Made by a program: the position numbers and the translations under genes. A stretch of DNA of 52,500 nucleotides from Cryomorpha ignava (lineage in GTDB: Bacteria; Bacteroidota; Bacteroidia; Flavobacteriales_D; Cryomorphaceae), in the NCBI RefSeq assembly GCF_010686655.1, contig NZ_JAAGVY010000005.1:1-52500 (forward strand), read 5' to 3'. This document shows positions 28,496 through 37,557 of the stretch, in pieces (position 1 is the stretch's first letter; each line of letters opens with the position of its first letter). The notes under the pieces were generated by a model. It had not been told where the DNA came from, made no database searches, and worked only from the letters and a program-made list of their open reading frames with translations.

Positions 28496-29613
28496 TTATT
28501 GGGTTTTGCAAATGCGTTGGCAATATGAATAAATCCATTCATCATTACAACAAAGAACTCAAGCAGCGGAATAAAAATCAATAAATCGGTCTGCCCAAGC
28601 CTCTGAGATGATCGCCTAAAAATAAAGAATTGTAACAACACACGAAAGCTTAGTGTCATTATAACAATATACAACCATTTGTGGAAAACAAGCAGCACCA
28701 CAGCCGAAGCTGTAAACATCAGATAACTAATAGGTTGAAGCACCAATAGCAATTTATGAATACGCTTATATCTTCGCCCCGTATATAAATGACGGCGCTT
28801 TTGACGCCAAAAAAACTTCCATTTCGCTTCGGGAAGACTCTCCACAACGCCATTTTTTTCGAGACAAACAACTGTATTTGTCTTATTTGCTACTTCATTC
28901 ACAAACAAATCATCATCGCCCGAAGCAATACTATAATGCTTTTTAAACCCTCCTATTTTAAAAAAACTGGTCTTTGAATACGACAAATTTCGGCCAACAC
29001 CCATATACGGTATTCCCGCAAGGGCAAATCCCATATAGTTCATTGCCGTTAAATAAGCATCAGCCCGAATTATTCGATTTAAAAATCCTTTCGTTTTTGA
29101 ATAAGGACTATACCCCAAAACCAATGTATCGCCTTGTGCCTCTGCAATCATTGATTGTATCCATTGTCTGGAAACAGGGCGGCAATCGGCATCTGTAAAG
29201 AGCAATCTCTCGTGCTTGGCTCCTTTTATTCCCAGAGTAATAGCCAATTTCTTGCCGGCATCGTGGTAATCATTCGCTGGTCTGATAACCACTTTCAAAT
29301 TGCTGTATCGCTTTTGAAATTCTTCAAGTAATATTTCTGTTTCATCCCAGGATCCATCATTTACAACCACAACTTCAAAGTTGGGATAGTCTTGCTCTAA
29401 GATAGATGGCAAATGCGCCGCCAGATTATCGTATTCATTTCTGGCTGCAATTATCACGCTCACGGGCGGTGTGTGGGCCTTCCCCTCTTTTCGACGATAA
29501 GTCGCAACCTGCAAATAAAAGTAGAGGTAAAAAAATAATTGTATTGCAGCAGCTGCTACAAATATTACCTCCATAATGGTTATCAGCATATCCTGATTTA
29601 AAAATACTTCCAT
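28483..29613 (-). CDS. Membrane-bound glycosyltransferase family 2
   Basis: The 376-residue protein has an N-terminal helix (about 10-36), a cytosolic GT-A domain with VSVIIAARNEYDNLAAHL, VVVVNDGSWDETEILL, the metal motif FTDADCRP, GDDDLFVNE and a QKRRH segment, then three C-terminal helices from about residue 285. This arrangement is that of processive or lipid-directed membrane GT2 enzymes. It is the first gene of an operon with the ECF sigma factor and rsmG. TACCTTTA, one base off the -7 consensus, lies just upstream on the minus strand. Acceptor unknown. Confidence 0.88.
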   Translation of the reverse strand: MEVFLNQDMLITIMEVIFVAAAAIQLFFYLYFYLQVATYRRKEGKAHTPPVSVIIAARNEYDNLAAHLPSILEQDYPNFEVVVVNDGSWDETEILLEEFQKRYSNLKVVIRPANDYHDAGKKLAITLGIKGAKHERLLFTDADCRPVSRQWIQSMIAEAQGDTLVLGYSPYSKTKGFLNRIIRADAYLTAMNYMGFALAGIPYMGVGRNLSYSKTSFFKIGGFKKHYSIASGDDDLFVNEVANKTNTVVCLEKNGVVESLPEAKWKFFWRQKRRHLYTGRRYKRIHKLLLVLQPISYLMFTASAVVLLVFHKWLYIVIMTLSFRVLLQFFIFRRSSQRLGQTDLLIFIPLLEFFVVMMNGFIHIANAFAKPNKWKN

Positions 29614-29662
29614 AATTTACCGCCGTAAAGGTAGAACAACCGCCGTCTTATTCAATTACTCT

Positions 29663-29670
29663 TATCTTTG
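29663..29670 (+). promoter_or_regulatory. -7 box TATCTTTG for tgt
   Basis: TATCTTTG is an exact TAnnTTTG match ending 38 nt before the tgt TTG start at 29709. The downstream permease gene, 5 nt after tgt, probably uses the same promoter. Confidence 0.55.
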
Positions 29671-29708
29671 CAGCCGTTTTAATTTTTCAACAAAGTTTAC
29701 AACATCCA

Positions 29709-30839
29709 TTGAAGTTTAAATTAGAAGCCACAGACCCGAAGTCGAATGCCCGTGCAGGCCTTGTTACCACTGATCACGGAACGATTGAAACCCCTATTTT
29801 TATGCCGGTGGGAACGGCGGCAGCCGTAAAAGCCGTTCACAAACACGAACTTATAGAGGACATTAAGGCGCAGATCATTCTGGGCAATACCTACCATTTA
29901 TATCTGCGCCCCGGTTTAGACATTCTCGAAAAAGCCGGAGGATTGCACTCCTTCAATGGATTTACGCGTCCGCAGCTAACAGATAGCGGCGGATATCAGG
30001 TGTATTCGCTTGCCGATAGCAGAAAAATCTCTGAAAGCGGAGTGAGTTTTAAGTCGCATATTGACGGAATGAAGCTCTTTTTCACCCCAGAGCGTGTTAT
30101 GGATATTCAGCGAACGATCGGTGCCGATATTATCATGGCATTTGACGAATGTACTCCCTACCCCTGCGATTACGAATATGCTAAAAATAGCATGGAGCGC
30201 ACCCATCGATGGCTTAAGCGCTGCTGCGAAAGATTTGATGGAACTGATGCGAAATATGGATATGACCAAACGCTATTTCCAATTGTACAAGGGAGCACCT
30301 ACACTGATTTGCGAAAGCAATCTGCCGAGTTCATCGCTTCTCAAAACCGCGAAGGAAATGCCATTGGTGGTTTATCTGTAGGCGAACCTGCCGAAGAAAT
30401 GTACGCTATGACCGATGTGGTAACAGCGATATTACCAAAAGACAAGCCACGCTACCTTATGGGTGTGGGCACTCCGGTAAATATTCTGGAAAATATTGCC
30501 TTAGGTATTGACATGTTTGACTGCGTAATGCCCACGCGAAATGCCAGAAACGGGATGCTTTTTACTAGCGAAGGAATTATTAACATCAGAAATGCCAAAT
30601 GGCAGGATGATTTTAGCCCTATTGACCCTAATGGCACAAGTTATGTAGATAGCGGGTACTCTAAAGCATATTTACGACATTTGATCATTAGCAAAGAAAT
30701 TTTAGGAGCGCAAATTGCGAGTATTCACAATCTTGCCTTTTATTTATGGCTCGTTGGCGAAGCGCGCAAGCACATCATTGCAGGCGACTTTGCGAGCTGG
30801 AAAAATACAATGGTAAAAAAACTCGATTACCGCCTTTAG
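29709..30839 (+). CDS. tgt: tRNA-guanine transglycosylase (queuine)
   Basis: This 376-residue TIM-barrel enzyme exchanges guanine-34 in tRNAs with GU(N) anticodons for preQ1 on the way to queuosine. It shows IETPIFMPVGTAAAVKAV, LTDSGGYQVYSL (substrate Asp), FDECTPYPCDY, IVQGSTYTDLR, GGLSVGEP and FDCVMPTRNARNG (catalytic Asp). The usual zinc-site segment CxCxxC is not present: the stretch before KAYLRHL reads DPNGTSYVDSGYS (about residues 305-318), though His in ASIHNLAFY remains. The start is TTG, set by MKFKLEATDPKSNARAGL, the normal N-terminus. It is co-transcribed with the LptG/F-like gene. Confidence 0.94.
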   Translation: MKFKLEATDPKSNARAGLVTTDHGTIETPIFMPVGTAAAVKAVHKHELIEDIKAQIILGNTYHLYLRPGLDILEKAGGLHSFNGFTRPQLTDSGGYQVYSLADSRKISESGVSFKSHIDGMKLFFTPERVMDIQRTIGADIIMAFDECTPYPCDYEYAKNSMERTHRWLKRCCERFDGTDAKYGYDQTLFPIVQGSTYTDLRKQSAEFIASQNREGNAIGGLSVGEPAEEMYAMTDVVTAILPKDKPRYLMGVGTPVNILENIALGIDMFDCVMPTRNARNGMLFTSEGIINIRNAKWQDDFSPIDPNGTSYVDSGYSKAYLRHLIISKEILGAQIASIHNLAFYLWLVGEARKHIIAGDFASWKNTMVKKLDYRL

Positions 30840-30844
30840 GGTAA

Positions 30845-31924
30845 ATGAAAAAGCTCGACCTATATATCGTAAAGAAGTTTCTTGGAACTTTCTTTTTTAT
30901 GCTGGCAGTACTTATGTCTATTGCTGTTGTATTTGATATTTCAGAAAAGCTCGAGAAATTCATTAAAAGTGATGCTCCTTTTTTAAAAATCGTTTTTAAC
31001 TATTACGTCAATTTCGTTTTTTATTACGGAAACCTTTTTAGTTCGCTAGTTATCTTTTTAAGTGTGCTTCTCTTTACCAGCCAATTGGCGCAGCGCACAG
31101 AGATTGTAGCCATTTTTGCCAGTGGCGTATCTTTCAAACGCTTTCTTTATCCATATTTCCTTGGTGCAACCATCTTATTCGGAGTATCACTTTACTTTAC
31201 GCATTATCAGCTACCTATTTCCAACAAAACCAGACTCCAGTTTGAAGAAGAATACCTGAATAAGCAATTTAGAATAAACGACAAAAACCTGCATCGACAG
31301 TATGCGCCAAATACCATCGCATATTTTGAATCGTTTAGTACAATTAATAATATTGGATACAAGTTCTCTATTGAGAAATGGGATACCGATGGAAAACTAA
31401 AATCTAAATTGCTCGCAGATCGGGCGCGTTTTGATTCCGTTTCCGGGAAATGGGAAATTGAAAATTACTATATCCGTCATTTTGATGATAGCTTAGAAAC
31501 GATAGAACAAGGGCGCAAGATGGATACTTTGCTTACTTTAAAACCCAGAGATTTTGGGCAGCGCATAAGTGTGGCATCTACAATGGGTTACAAAGAGCTT
31601 ACCGATTTTATTGACGCAGAACGAAAAAAAGGCTCGGATAAAACGGTCCATTATGAAATTGAAAAGCATCAAAGAACATCGTATCCTTTTGCCACTTATA
31701 TTCTCACAATCATCGGGGTATCTATTGCCAGTCGGAAAAAGCGTGGTGGAATAGGAATCAATCTGGCGATAGGAGTTCTGATAGCTATAACCTATATATT
31801 TGCGATGAAAGTAACCACTGTGGCAGCTACAAATGCGGGACTCAACCCTCTTCTGGCTGTCTGGCTCCCAAATATCATTTACTTCATTATCAGTATTTTC
31901 GTCATTAGAAATGCACAGAAATAG
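30845..31924 (+). CDS. LptF/LptG-family lipopolysaccharide export permease
   Basis: The 359-residue protein of the YjgP/YjgQ family has one helix at about 15-35, two more at about 52-115, a periplasmic beta-jellyroll domain (about 130-265) and three C-terminal helices (about 275-355). It opens KKLDLYIVKKFLGTFFFML, the family start. LptF and LptG with the LptB ATPase pull LPS out of the inner membrane. It is 5 nt after tgt. Which of the two permeases it is cannot be settled by eye. Confidence 0.9.
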   Translation: MKKLDLYIVKKFLGTFFFMLAVLMSIAVVFDISEKLEKFIKSDAPFLKIVFNYYVNFVFYYGNLFSSLVIFLSVLLFTSQLAQRTEIVAIFASGVSFKRFLYPYFLGATILFGVSLYFTHYQLPISNKTRLQFEEEYLNKQFRINDKNLHRQYAPNTIAYFESFSTINNIGYKFSIEKWDTDGKLKSKLLADRARFDSVSGKWEIENYYIRHFDDSLETIEQGRKMDTLLTLKPRDFGQRISVASTMGYKELTDFIDAERKKGSDKTVHYEIEKHQRTSYPFATYILTIIGVSIASRKKRGGIGINLAIGVLIAITYIFAMKVTTVAATNAGLNPLLAVWLPNIIYFIISIFVIRNAQK

Positions 31925-31931
31925 GATTGGG

Positions 31932-32348
31932 CTAAGTTTCGAGAAAAATATTTCGAATATAGTGATTGCGTATATCTCTATAAACGTAAAAATCACCGTC
32001 GATACTGGCAATTTCCCTTATACCCGTCATTTCTGCCGCAACTATTAAAGTGGCATCTGCTAAATCCATTGGAACATCATTATATTTCTTGGTCAACTCA
32101 ATAATCCGAAAAACATAACCACTTTCAATATCAATAATCTCAAGCCCTCCTCGATTAATCCATTCTAGAAAGTTCATTTGAGCTTTCAAGTTGAAGCTAA
32201 GCATATATGAAACTTCTGTAACCACCGGCCAGGTGGTAATAAGCGGTCGTTTTAAATCTTTTAAGAAGGCAATTGATTTATCATGCCAGGCATCCGTTTT
32301 ATCAAAAAGTGCAATGAGCGGCCCGGCATCAATGAGAATGCTTCGCAT
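31932..32348 (-). CDS. PIN-domain toxin (VapC-like)
   Basis: The 138-residue protein is a PIN-domain endoribonuclease with the acidic metal-binding set: Asp7 (ILIDAGPL), Glu45 (VVTEVSYML), Asp95/Asp98 (MDLADATL) and Asp117/Asp119 (SIDGDF). Its start overlaps the upstream ribbon-helix-helix gene by 20 nt, a typical antitoxin-toxin order. Target RNA is unknown. The key residues are intact, so the toxin looks functional. Confidence 0.88.
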   Translation of the reverse strand: MRSILIDAGPLIALFDKTDAWHDKSIAFLKDLKRPLITTWPVVTEVSYMLSFNLKAQMNFLEWINRGGLEIIDIESGYVFRIIELTKKYNDVPMDLADATLIVAAEMTGIREIASIDGDFYVYRDIRNHYIRNIFLET

Positions 32349-32577
32349 TTATTTTTGACTTTACAATCGACTTATAGTTTTTGGAATTCTTTTCTTCTCC
32401 ACTTCCTTCCTGCCCAAAAAGATCTTTACCGGCCTCATAGGGGTCGAGGCTGTTTTTCTTTTGAATAAGATATTGAGCTAAAGCTTCTTTAACAACTTGC
32501 GATTTTGGCGTACCTGTTTTCTCGCAGTACTCTGAAAGCTCCTTTTCGGTTTTGGGTGAAATTCTAAAACTAAGCAT
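32329..32577 (-). CDS. Ribbon-helix-helix antitoxin
   Basis: The 82-residue protein opens with an RHH DNA-binding fold (LSFRISPKTEKELSEYCEKT, SQVVKEALAQYLI). Its charged C-terminal tail (EAGKDLFGQEGSGEE and a Lys-rich end) would wrap the PIN toxin. It precedes and overlaps the toxin gene, and a TATGT-ATG-ACATA inverted repeat lies between its promoter elements, fitting autoregulation. Confidence 0.87.
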   Translation of the reverse strand: MLSFRISPKTEKELSEYCEKTGTPKSQVVKEALAQYLIQKKNSLDPYEAGKDLFGQEGSGEEKNSKNYKSIVKSKINAKHSH

Positions 32578-32602
32578 GGTTTCTAAATAAAACTTTTGAA
32601 AT

Positions 32603-32634
32603 CAAATGTAATACTTATGTATGACATATGCAAA
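32603..32634 (-). promoter_or_regulatory. Toxin-antitoxin promoter with embedded operator
   Basis: On the minus strand TTTG (32631-32634), a 20-nt spacer and TACATTTG (32603-32610) form a full Bacteroidota promoter. TATGT-ATG-ACATA (32616-32628) lies in the spacer and is a candidate binding site for the RHH antitoxin. Confidence 0.6.
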
Positions 32635-32764
32635 TTCCTTTTTAAATTTAGTCTTATTCATTCGTTTAGTGCTCAGAACTAAAGAAAAAAGAAGGTTTCC
32701 CTCTGCGCGCTCTTCGTATAACCTTGACGTCTTTATTCACTTCGCTTAGTTGGGGTTAAAAACA

Positions 32765-33583
32765 CTACAACTGCCCAGTCCAAAAATTAAATTTACCCGA
32801 TCCGGGAAAATCACTTGGGCGCGTTTCAAAAATCCCAAACACTGCCGATCCGCTTCCGGTCATAGCCGCAAACTCCGCTCCAGCGTTATACAATATTTCT
32901 TTGTGATCATTTAAACTGGGGAAAACCCGAAAGGCATACGGCTCAAAATCATTGGTTAAATATTTTCTCCATTTCGATATTTCCTTTCCTTCTACAATTT
33001 CTCTCGGAGTGATCTCCGGATCGCTTACGACGATATTTTGATACGCCTTTGTTGTTGAAATATGCGCATCTGAAAAAAAGACCACAATAAACTTCCCTTT
33101 CAGGTTTACATCAACATTTTTCATCACGTCCCCCCTTCCGGAAACAGCAACCGGCTTATTATCAATAAAAAAGGGGCAATCGCTGCCCAATTCCAAAGCA
33201 AGCTCTTTGAGAAAATTGGAACTTAAGCCAATTTTAAAATGTGTATTGAGGGCAGTTAGAAAAAAGCTACCATCGGCAGAGCCACCGCCCAAACCAGCAC
33301 CCATGGGTATTATTTTGTGTAAATGAACACGCAAAGGAGGGACTGGATAGACCTCTCTAATTACTTTTAAAGCCTTTATGCAAAGGTTTTGATCGGCACT
33401 TCCATGTATGGGCAATCCGGAGGTTGTAAGGACATCATCCAGATTATTTTCTGCTTCTACAAATTCAAGCACATCGCATAAAGCAATCGGATAAAAAACG
33501 CTTAAAAGGTTGTGATAGCCGTCTTTACGGCGTTCAGTAATATTGAGTCCGAGATTAATTTTAGCATTGGGAAATACCACCAT
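32765..33583 (-). CDS. ispE: 4-diphosphocytidyl-2-C-methyl-D-erythritol kinase
   Basis: This GHMP kinase of about 272 residues acts in the MEP pathway for isoprenoid precursors. Motifs are FPNAKINLGLNI at the start, the ATP loop IPMGAGLGGGSAD near residue 97 and MTGSGSAVFGIF near the C-terminus; GSDCPFF marks the catalytic Asp. The frame extends upstream to an ATG at 33598, but the family N-terminus fits MVVFPNAKIN at 33583. A near-consensus CATATTTG sits 4 nt before that ATG. Confidence 0.93.
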   Translation of the reverse strand: MVVFPNAKINLGLNITERRKDGYHNLLSVFYPIALCDVLEFVEAENNLDDVLTTSGLPIHGSADQNLCIKALKVIREVYPVPPLRVHLHKIIPMGAGLGGGSADGSFFLTALNTHFKIGLSSNFLKELALELGSDCPFFIDNKPVAVSGRGDVMKNVDVNLKGKFIVVFFSDAHISTTKAYQNIVVSDPEITPREIVEGKEISKWRKYLTNDFEPYAFRVFPSLNDHKEILYNAGAEFAAMTGSGSAVFGIFETRPSDFPGSGKFNFWTGQL

Positions 33584-33638
33584 ATGGCAAATATGCACTC
33601 AAAACCATCATTAAAAAAGCCTGTTGCAAAATAAATCT

Positions 33639-33646
33639 TAATTTTG
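33639..33646 (+). promoter_or_regulatory. -7 box TAATTTTG for accA
   Basis: TAATTTTG matches TAnnTTTG, ending 22 nt before the accA ATG at 33669. No well-spaced -33 element is visible. Confidence 0.5.
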
Positions 33647-33668
33647 TCGTCCTAATTCACAAAACTCT

Positions 33669-34622
33669 ATGCCAGTACTATTAGAATTTGAAGAGCCAAT
33701 CGGCGAGCTATTAGAACAGCTTGAAAAAGCGAAAGAAATATCAGAAAAAGGCGATGTAGATACCACCAAAACGGTGCGCGATATAGAGCAAAAGATTAAG
33801 CAAAAGCGCGAAGAAATTTACAAAAACCTCACGCCCTGGCAGCGAGTGCAGGTATCGCGCCATCCCGAGAGACCTTATACCTTAAGCTATATAAAGTACC
33901 TTACCAACGAAACATTTGTTGAGCTTCATGGCGATAGAACCGTGGGCGATGATAAGGCGATGGTAGGCGGTTTTGGTAAAATTGATGGTCAGTCATTTAT
34001 GATCATTGGTCAGCAAAAAGGAATAAACACCAAAATGCGTCAGTATCGCAACTTTGGAATGCCAAATCCTGAAGGGTATCGCAAGGCTTTGCGCCTGATG
34101 AAAATGGCTGAAAAATTTAACAAGCCGGTAATTACGTTAATCGATACTCCCGGAGCTTTTCCTGGGCTTGAGGCCGAAGAGCGCGGACAGGGTGAAGCCA
34201 TTGCCCGCAACTTGTTTGAAATGGCCAAACTCAAAGTTCCTATTATTTGTATCGTTATTGGCGAAGGAGCATCTGGAGGTGCGCTAGGTATTGGAGTTGG
34301 CGACAAAGTGCTTATGCTCGAAAACTCATGGTATTCTGTAATATCTCCCGAAAATTGTTCTACCATTCTTTGGAGAAATTGGGATCACAAGATTGAGGCT
34401 GCAGATGCTTTAAAACTTACTTCTTCAGACATGCTTAAAAACAAGTTGATAGATGGAATTATTAAAGAGCCGGTTGGTGGTGCGCACATTGATCCGGAAG
34501 CAACTTTTGAGAATGTAAAAGAGGCCATACTAACGAATGTTGAAAAGCTCAAAAAATTAACACCGGCGAAAAGAGTAGAAAAGCGAATTGAGAAATTTGC
34601 TGCCATGGGTTCAATCAGCTAA
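33669..34622 (+). CDS. accA: Acetyl-CoA carboxylase carboxyltransferase subunit alpha
   Basis: The 317-residue subunit carries carboxyl from carboxybiotin to acetyl-CoA with AccD in the first step of fatty acid synthesis. It shows the N-terminal helix pair ([18 protein letters not shown]), [55 protein letters not shown] and the crotonase-type [15 protein letters not shown]. It has full family length. It is followed convergently by a lipoprotein gene; accD is not in this window. Confidence 0.96.
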   Translation: MPVLLEFEEPIGELLEQLEKAKEISEKGDVDTTKTVRDIEQKIKQKREEIYKNLTPWQRVQVSRHPERPYTLSYIKYLTNETFVELHGDRTVGDDKAMVGGFGKIDGQSFMIIGQQKGINTKMRQYRNFGMPNPEGYRKALRLMKMAEKFNKPVITLIDTPGAFPGLEAEERGQGEAIARNLFEMAKLKVPIICIVIGEGASGGALGIGVGDKVLMLENSWYSVISPENCSTILWRNWDHKIEAADALKLTSSDMLKNKLIDGIIKEPVGGAHIDPEATFENVKEAILTNVEKLKKLTPAKRVEKRIEKFAAMGSIS

Positions 34623-34631
34623 TCTTCTGCA

Positions 34632-35957
34632 CTACCTATTGTAGTTCACTGCAAAATAGGCAATTGAATCAGCAAAAGTATAGGTGTTGATTACCACTCC
34701 TGTGGTAGAAATTTGATAAAGCTTATTTTCCGCAGTACCGTATATTATTCCGTTAAGGTCGTCGTAATACAATGCCGTCAGACTTTCTATCAAAGTATTG
34801 AGCACCGTTGTTCCTCCGCTATAATCATATCGGTACAATCCAGTTGATGTAGAGATTATAAATGAGCCATTTCCAATTTCTTTTGCCGCATGAAGTGTTT
34901 CACCCTGCCTAAGATATGCGCTTTCCATAAGGTTATTTCCACTGTTTAAAATCAGCATTGAAGCTCCGTTTGCACCATCTTCCCATACATAAGTTTCAGA
35001 TTGCGACTTTTTGGCCACTTCTTTAACCGGCCCCGACATGGTATAACTATTCAACAGCAATCCCGACGAAGCGTATCTGCCCATCAGTAGCGTGGGCGAT
35101 GTAATACTTTTTTGAAGAACAAAAATATCGTCATCAATTGAAAATACCTTTTCAGGCAAAAAATTGGGAATGAGTTGAGCAGCTGAAACAGGTGTGGCAT
35201 ATTTGTCCAATATTCGTAATTGCGGGTCGCGTTGCATTAAGTAGAATCGTTCCGCTTTTGCGGAGAATTCCAACCCGAAAAAATAAGGCAGTGAATTGCC
35301 ACCAAAGCCCGGAATTGTCGCAACAACATCAAATTCTTCAATTTCGTAAAATACAGCATCGCCAATTACTCCGCCTGCAAGTCCCAGAATATTTTGCCGG
35401 TAATTAAGTGCTGCCCCGCTCAAATCAATACTATAAACCCCCTTTTCCTGCCAGTCATTTATTTCACTTCCAAGATACACTCCTGCCTCGGTTGAATTTT
35501 TGGTTACAACCAAATAATTCTCAATAACACGTTCAACTGCCGTAAGGTGAATTTGAACATAACCCGATCCGGTATTTTCACCGTCATTGGCGCGAACAGC
35601 CAAATTATACACTCCCGAATTCAAGAATGGCTCATCGAGAATGAAATCCGTCAAAAAATTCAATGGACTGCCAGATGTCTGATATGATCGGGCTATTCCG
35701 AGGCCATTGTAATCGGTATCAAGTAGACTTATCTCAATTGATTTAATTTTCTCATTGTCTGTAATATTCGCAAAAATAGTAAGTGTATCAACAGTAGAAA
35801 AATTTTGGTTTTCATAAGGCGATTCAATAATAACACGAGGCGATTCTTCGTCTTTATTTTCATTACACCCCTGAAGCGAAAAAACTACCAAGATCACCAT
35901 TAGACAGTTAAGTCTGGTATGAACAAATGTTGAGAACTTCAAATGAAAACTTTTCAT
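34632..35957 (-). CDS. Lipoprotein with Ig-like domain and beta-propeller-like region
   Basis: About 441 residues from ATG 35957 (an ATG at 35972 is also in frame). The lipobox FSLQGC follows a hydrophobic run, so the mature protein is a lipoprotein with an acidic start (NENKDEES) that may signal outer-membrane or surface location. Residues about 40-130 look Ig-like (IEISLLDTDYNG, YNLAVRANDGENTGSG). The rest has repeated short beta-strand units (GIIYGTAENKLYQIST) suggesting a propeller. Function unknown. Confidence 0.82.
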   Translation of the reverse strand: MKSFHLKFSTFVHTRLNCLMVILVVFSLQGCNENKDEESPRVIIESPYENQNFSTVDTLTIFANITDNEKIKSIEISLLDTDYNGLGIARSYQTSGSPLNFLTDFILDEPFLNSGVYNLAVRANDGENTGSGYVQIHLTAVERVIENYLVVTKNSTEAGVYLGSEINDWQEKGVYSIDLSGAALNYRQNILGLAGGVIGDAVFYEIEEFDVVATIPGFGGNSLPYFFGLEFSAKAERFYLMQRDPQLRILDKYATPVSAAQLIPNFLPEKVFSIDDDIFVLQKSITSPTLLMGRYASSGLLLNSYTMSGPVKEVAKKSQSETYVWEDGANGASMLILNSGNNLMESAYLRQGETLHAAKEIGNGSFIISTSTGLYRYDYSGGTTVLNTLIESLTALYYDDLNGIIYGTAENKLYQISTTGVVINTYTFADSIAYFAVNYNR

Positions 35958-36000
35958 ATCACAATATACCATATTATCGTAAAGCCCCGTTTCATAATAC

Positions 36001-36008
36001 TATCTTTG
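36001..36008 (+). promoter_or_regulatory. -7 box TATCTTTG directly before dnaB
   Basis: TATCTTTG ends 4 nt before the first ATG (36013). Either the transcript is leaderless or translation starts at a later ATG such as codon 26 (MGKIPPQAGDLE). Confidence 0.55.
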
Positions 36009-36012
36009 GCCT

Positions 36013-37557
36013 ATGGACGAGAATTCGCAATCACAAACCGATACACGCAGAGCTAAACGCAACAATTTACCCATTCAAAACAATGAGATGGGCAAAATCC
36101 CCCCTCAGGCAGGCGATTTAGAAGAAGCAGTGCTAGGGGCTTTAATGCTAGAACGCGATGCCATAAATGATATTATTGACATTCTTAAACCGCCATCGTT
36201 TTACCGCGAAAATCATCAAAAGATTTATGCGGCCATACAGGAATTGTTTCAAAATTCACAACCCATCGACATTCTGACGGTGACAGCTGAATTGCGAAAA
36301 CGCGGCGAACTGGAGCTTGTTGGTGGTGCTTATTACATCAGCTTTTTAACAAATAGGGTGGCAAGTTCGGCAAATATTCAATTTCATGCCCGCATCATAT
36401 CGCAGAAGCATATTCTCCGCGAGCTTATTCGCATTTCGTCTACCACCATCCGCGAAGCTTACGAAGAAAGTACCGATGTATTTAATCTCTTAGACAAAGC
36501 AGAAGCTGATCTTTTTACAGTTGCGCAAGGCAATATCCGAAAGGATTTTAGCCCCTTGAGCGATGTAATTAAAGATTCTATTGAGGCCATTGAGGCCGCT
36601 CGAAAAAATAAAGACGGAGTAAGTGGTGTTCCCACAGGGTTTACATCGCTCGACCGCGTAACCTCGGGCTGGCAAAAGTCTGATATGGTGGTAATTGCCG
36701 CCCGCCCGGGTATGGGTAAAACGGCTTTTGTACTCTCTATGGCTCGAAATATGGCTGTAGATTTTAATGTGCCTGTGGCGATTTTCTCGCTCGAGATGGC
36801 TTCTGTGCAGCTGGTAAACAGGCTTATTTCTGGAGAAACAGGAATAAAAGGTGAAAAGCTGCGAAAAGGAAATCTGGAAGATCACGAATTTACCCAGTTG
36901 CACACACGAATTAAAAAATTAAGTACTGCACCTATTTATATTGATGATACACCGTCGCTTTCAGTATTTGAACTGCGGGCAAAGGCGCGTCGCCTGAAGC
37001 AAAAACACGGCATTCAGTGTATTATTATTGATTACTTGCAGCTTATGACGGCTGGTGGCGATAACCGTACCGGAAACCGCGAGCAGGAAATAAGCATGAT
37101 TTCTCGTACAATAAAAACCATTGCCAAGGAGTTAGAGATTCCCATACTTGCACTATCTCAGCTTAGTAGAGCTGTAGAAACACGTGGTGGCGATAAGAAA
37201 CCAATGCTTAGCGACTTGCGTGAATCTGGAGCGATAGAGCAGGATGCAGACATCGTGTCTTTTATTTATCGACCTGAATATTACGACATTACACAAGACG
37301 AAGATGGTAATTCTACCCAAGGGGTTGGACAAATCATAATCGCTAAACACCGTAATGGAGCTTTAGATACAGTTTCCTTGAAATTTGTGAAAGAATTTGC
37401 GAAATTTGAGAATCTGGAAATGGCGTACGGCGAGCCGGGCAGTTTAGACAGTGGAGGTGGGTTTGATCAGTTTCAAACCATCACTATGCAATCGCGAATG
37501 AATGACAATGACAATGATTTTTTCAATAAAGAAAAAGATGACGACGCTCCTTTCTAA
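36013..37557 (+). CDS. dnaB: Replicative DNA helicase DnaB
   Basis: The 514-residue hexameric helicase unwinds DNA at the replication fork. The N-terminal domain shows PPQAGDLEEAVLGALMLE, typical of DnaB (about residues 30-47). The RecA-like C-terminal domain has GFTSLDRVTSGWQKSDMVVI, Walker A ARPGMGKTAF (about 232-241), Walker B CIIIDYLQLM (near 335), and SQLSRAVETR followed by DLRESGAIEQDADIV. No intein is present. The C-terminus is acidic (NDNDNDFFNKEKDDDAPF). Its end overlaps the next gene by 20 nt. Confidence 0.96.
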   Translation: MDENSQSQTDTRRAKRNNLPIQNNEMGKIPPQAGDLEEAVLGALMLERDAINDIIDILKPPSFYRENHQKIYAAIQELFQNSQPIDILTVTAELRKRGELELVGGAYYISFLTNRVASSANIQFHARIISQKHILRELIRISSTTIREAYEESTDVFNLLDKAEADLFTVAQGNIRKDFSPLSDVIKDSIEAIEAARKNKDGVSGVPTGFTSLDRVTSGWQKSDMVVIAARPGMGKTAFVLSMARNMAVDFNVPVAIFSLEMASVQLVNRLISGETGIKGEKLRKGNLEDHEFTQLHTRIKKLSTAPIYIDDTPSLSVFELRAKARRLKQKHGIQCIIIDYLQLMTAGGDNRTGNREQEISMISRTIKTIAKELEIPILALSQLSRAVETRGGDKKPMLSDLRESGAIEQDADIVSFIYRPEYYDITQDEDGNSTQGVGQIIIAKHRNGALDTVSLKFVKEFAKFENLEMAYGEPGSLDSGGGFDQFQTITMQSRMNDNDNDFFNKEKDDDAPF

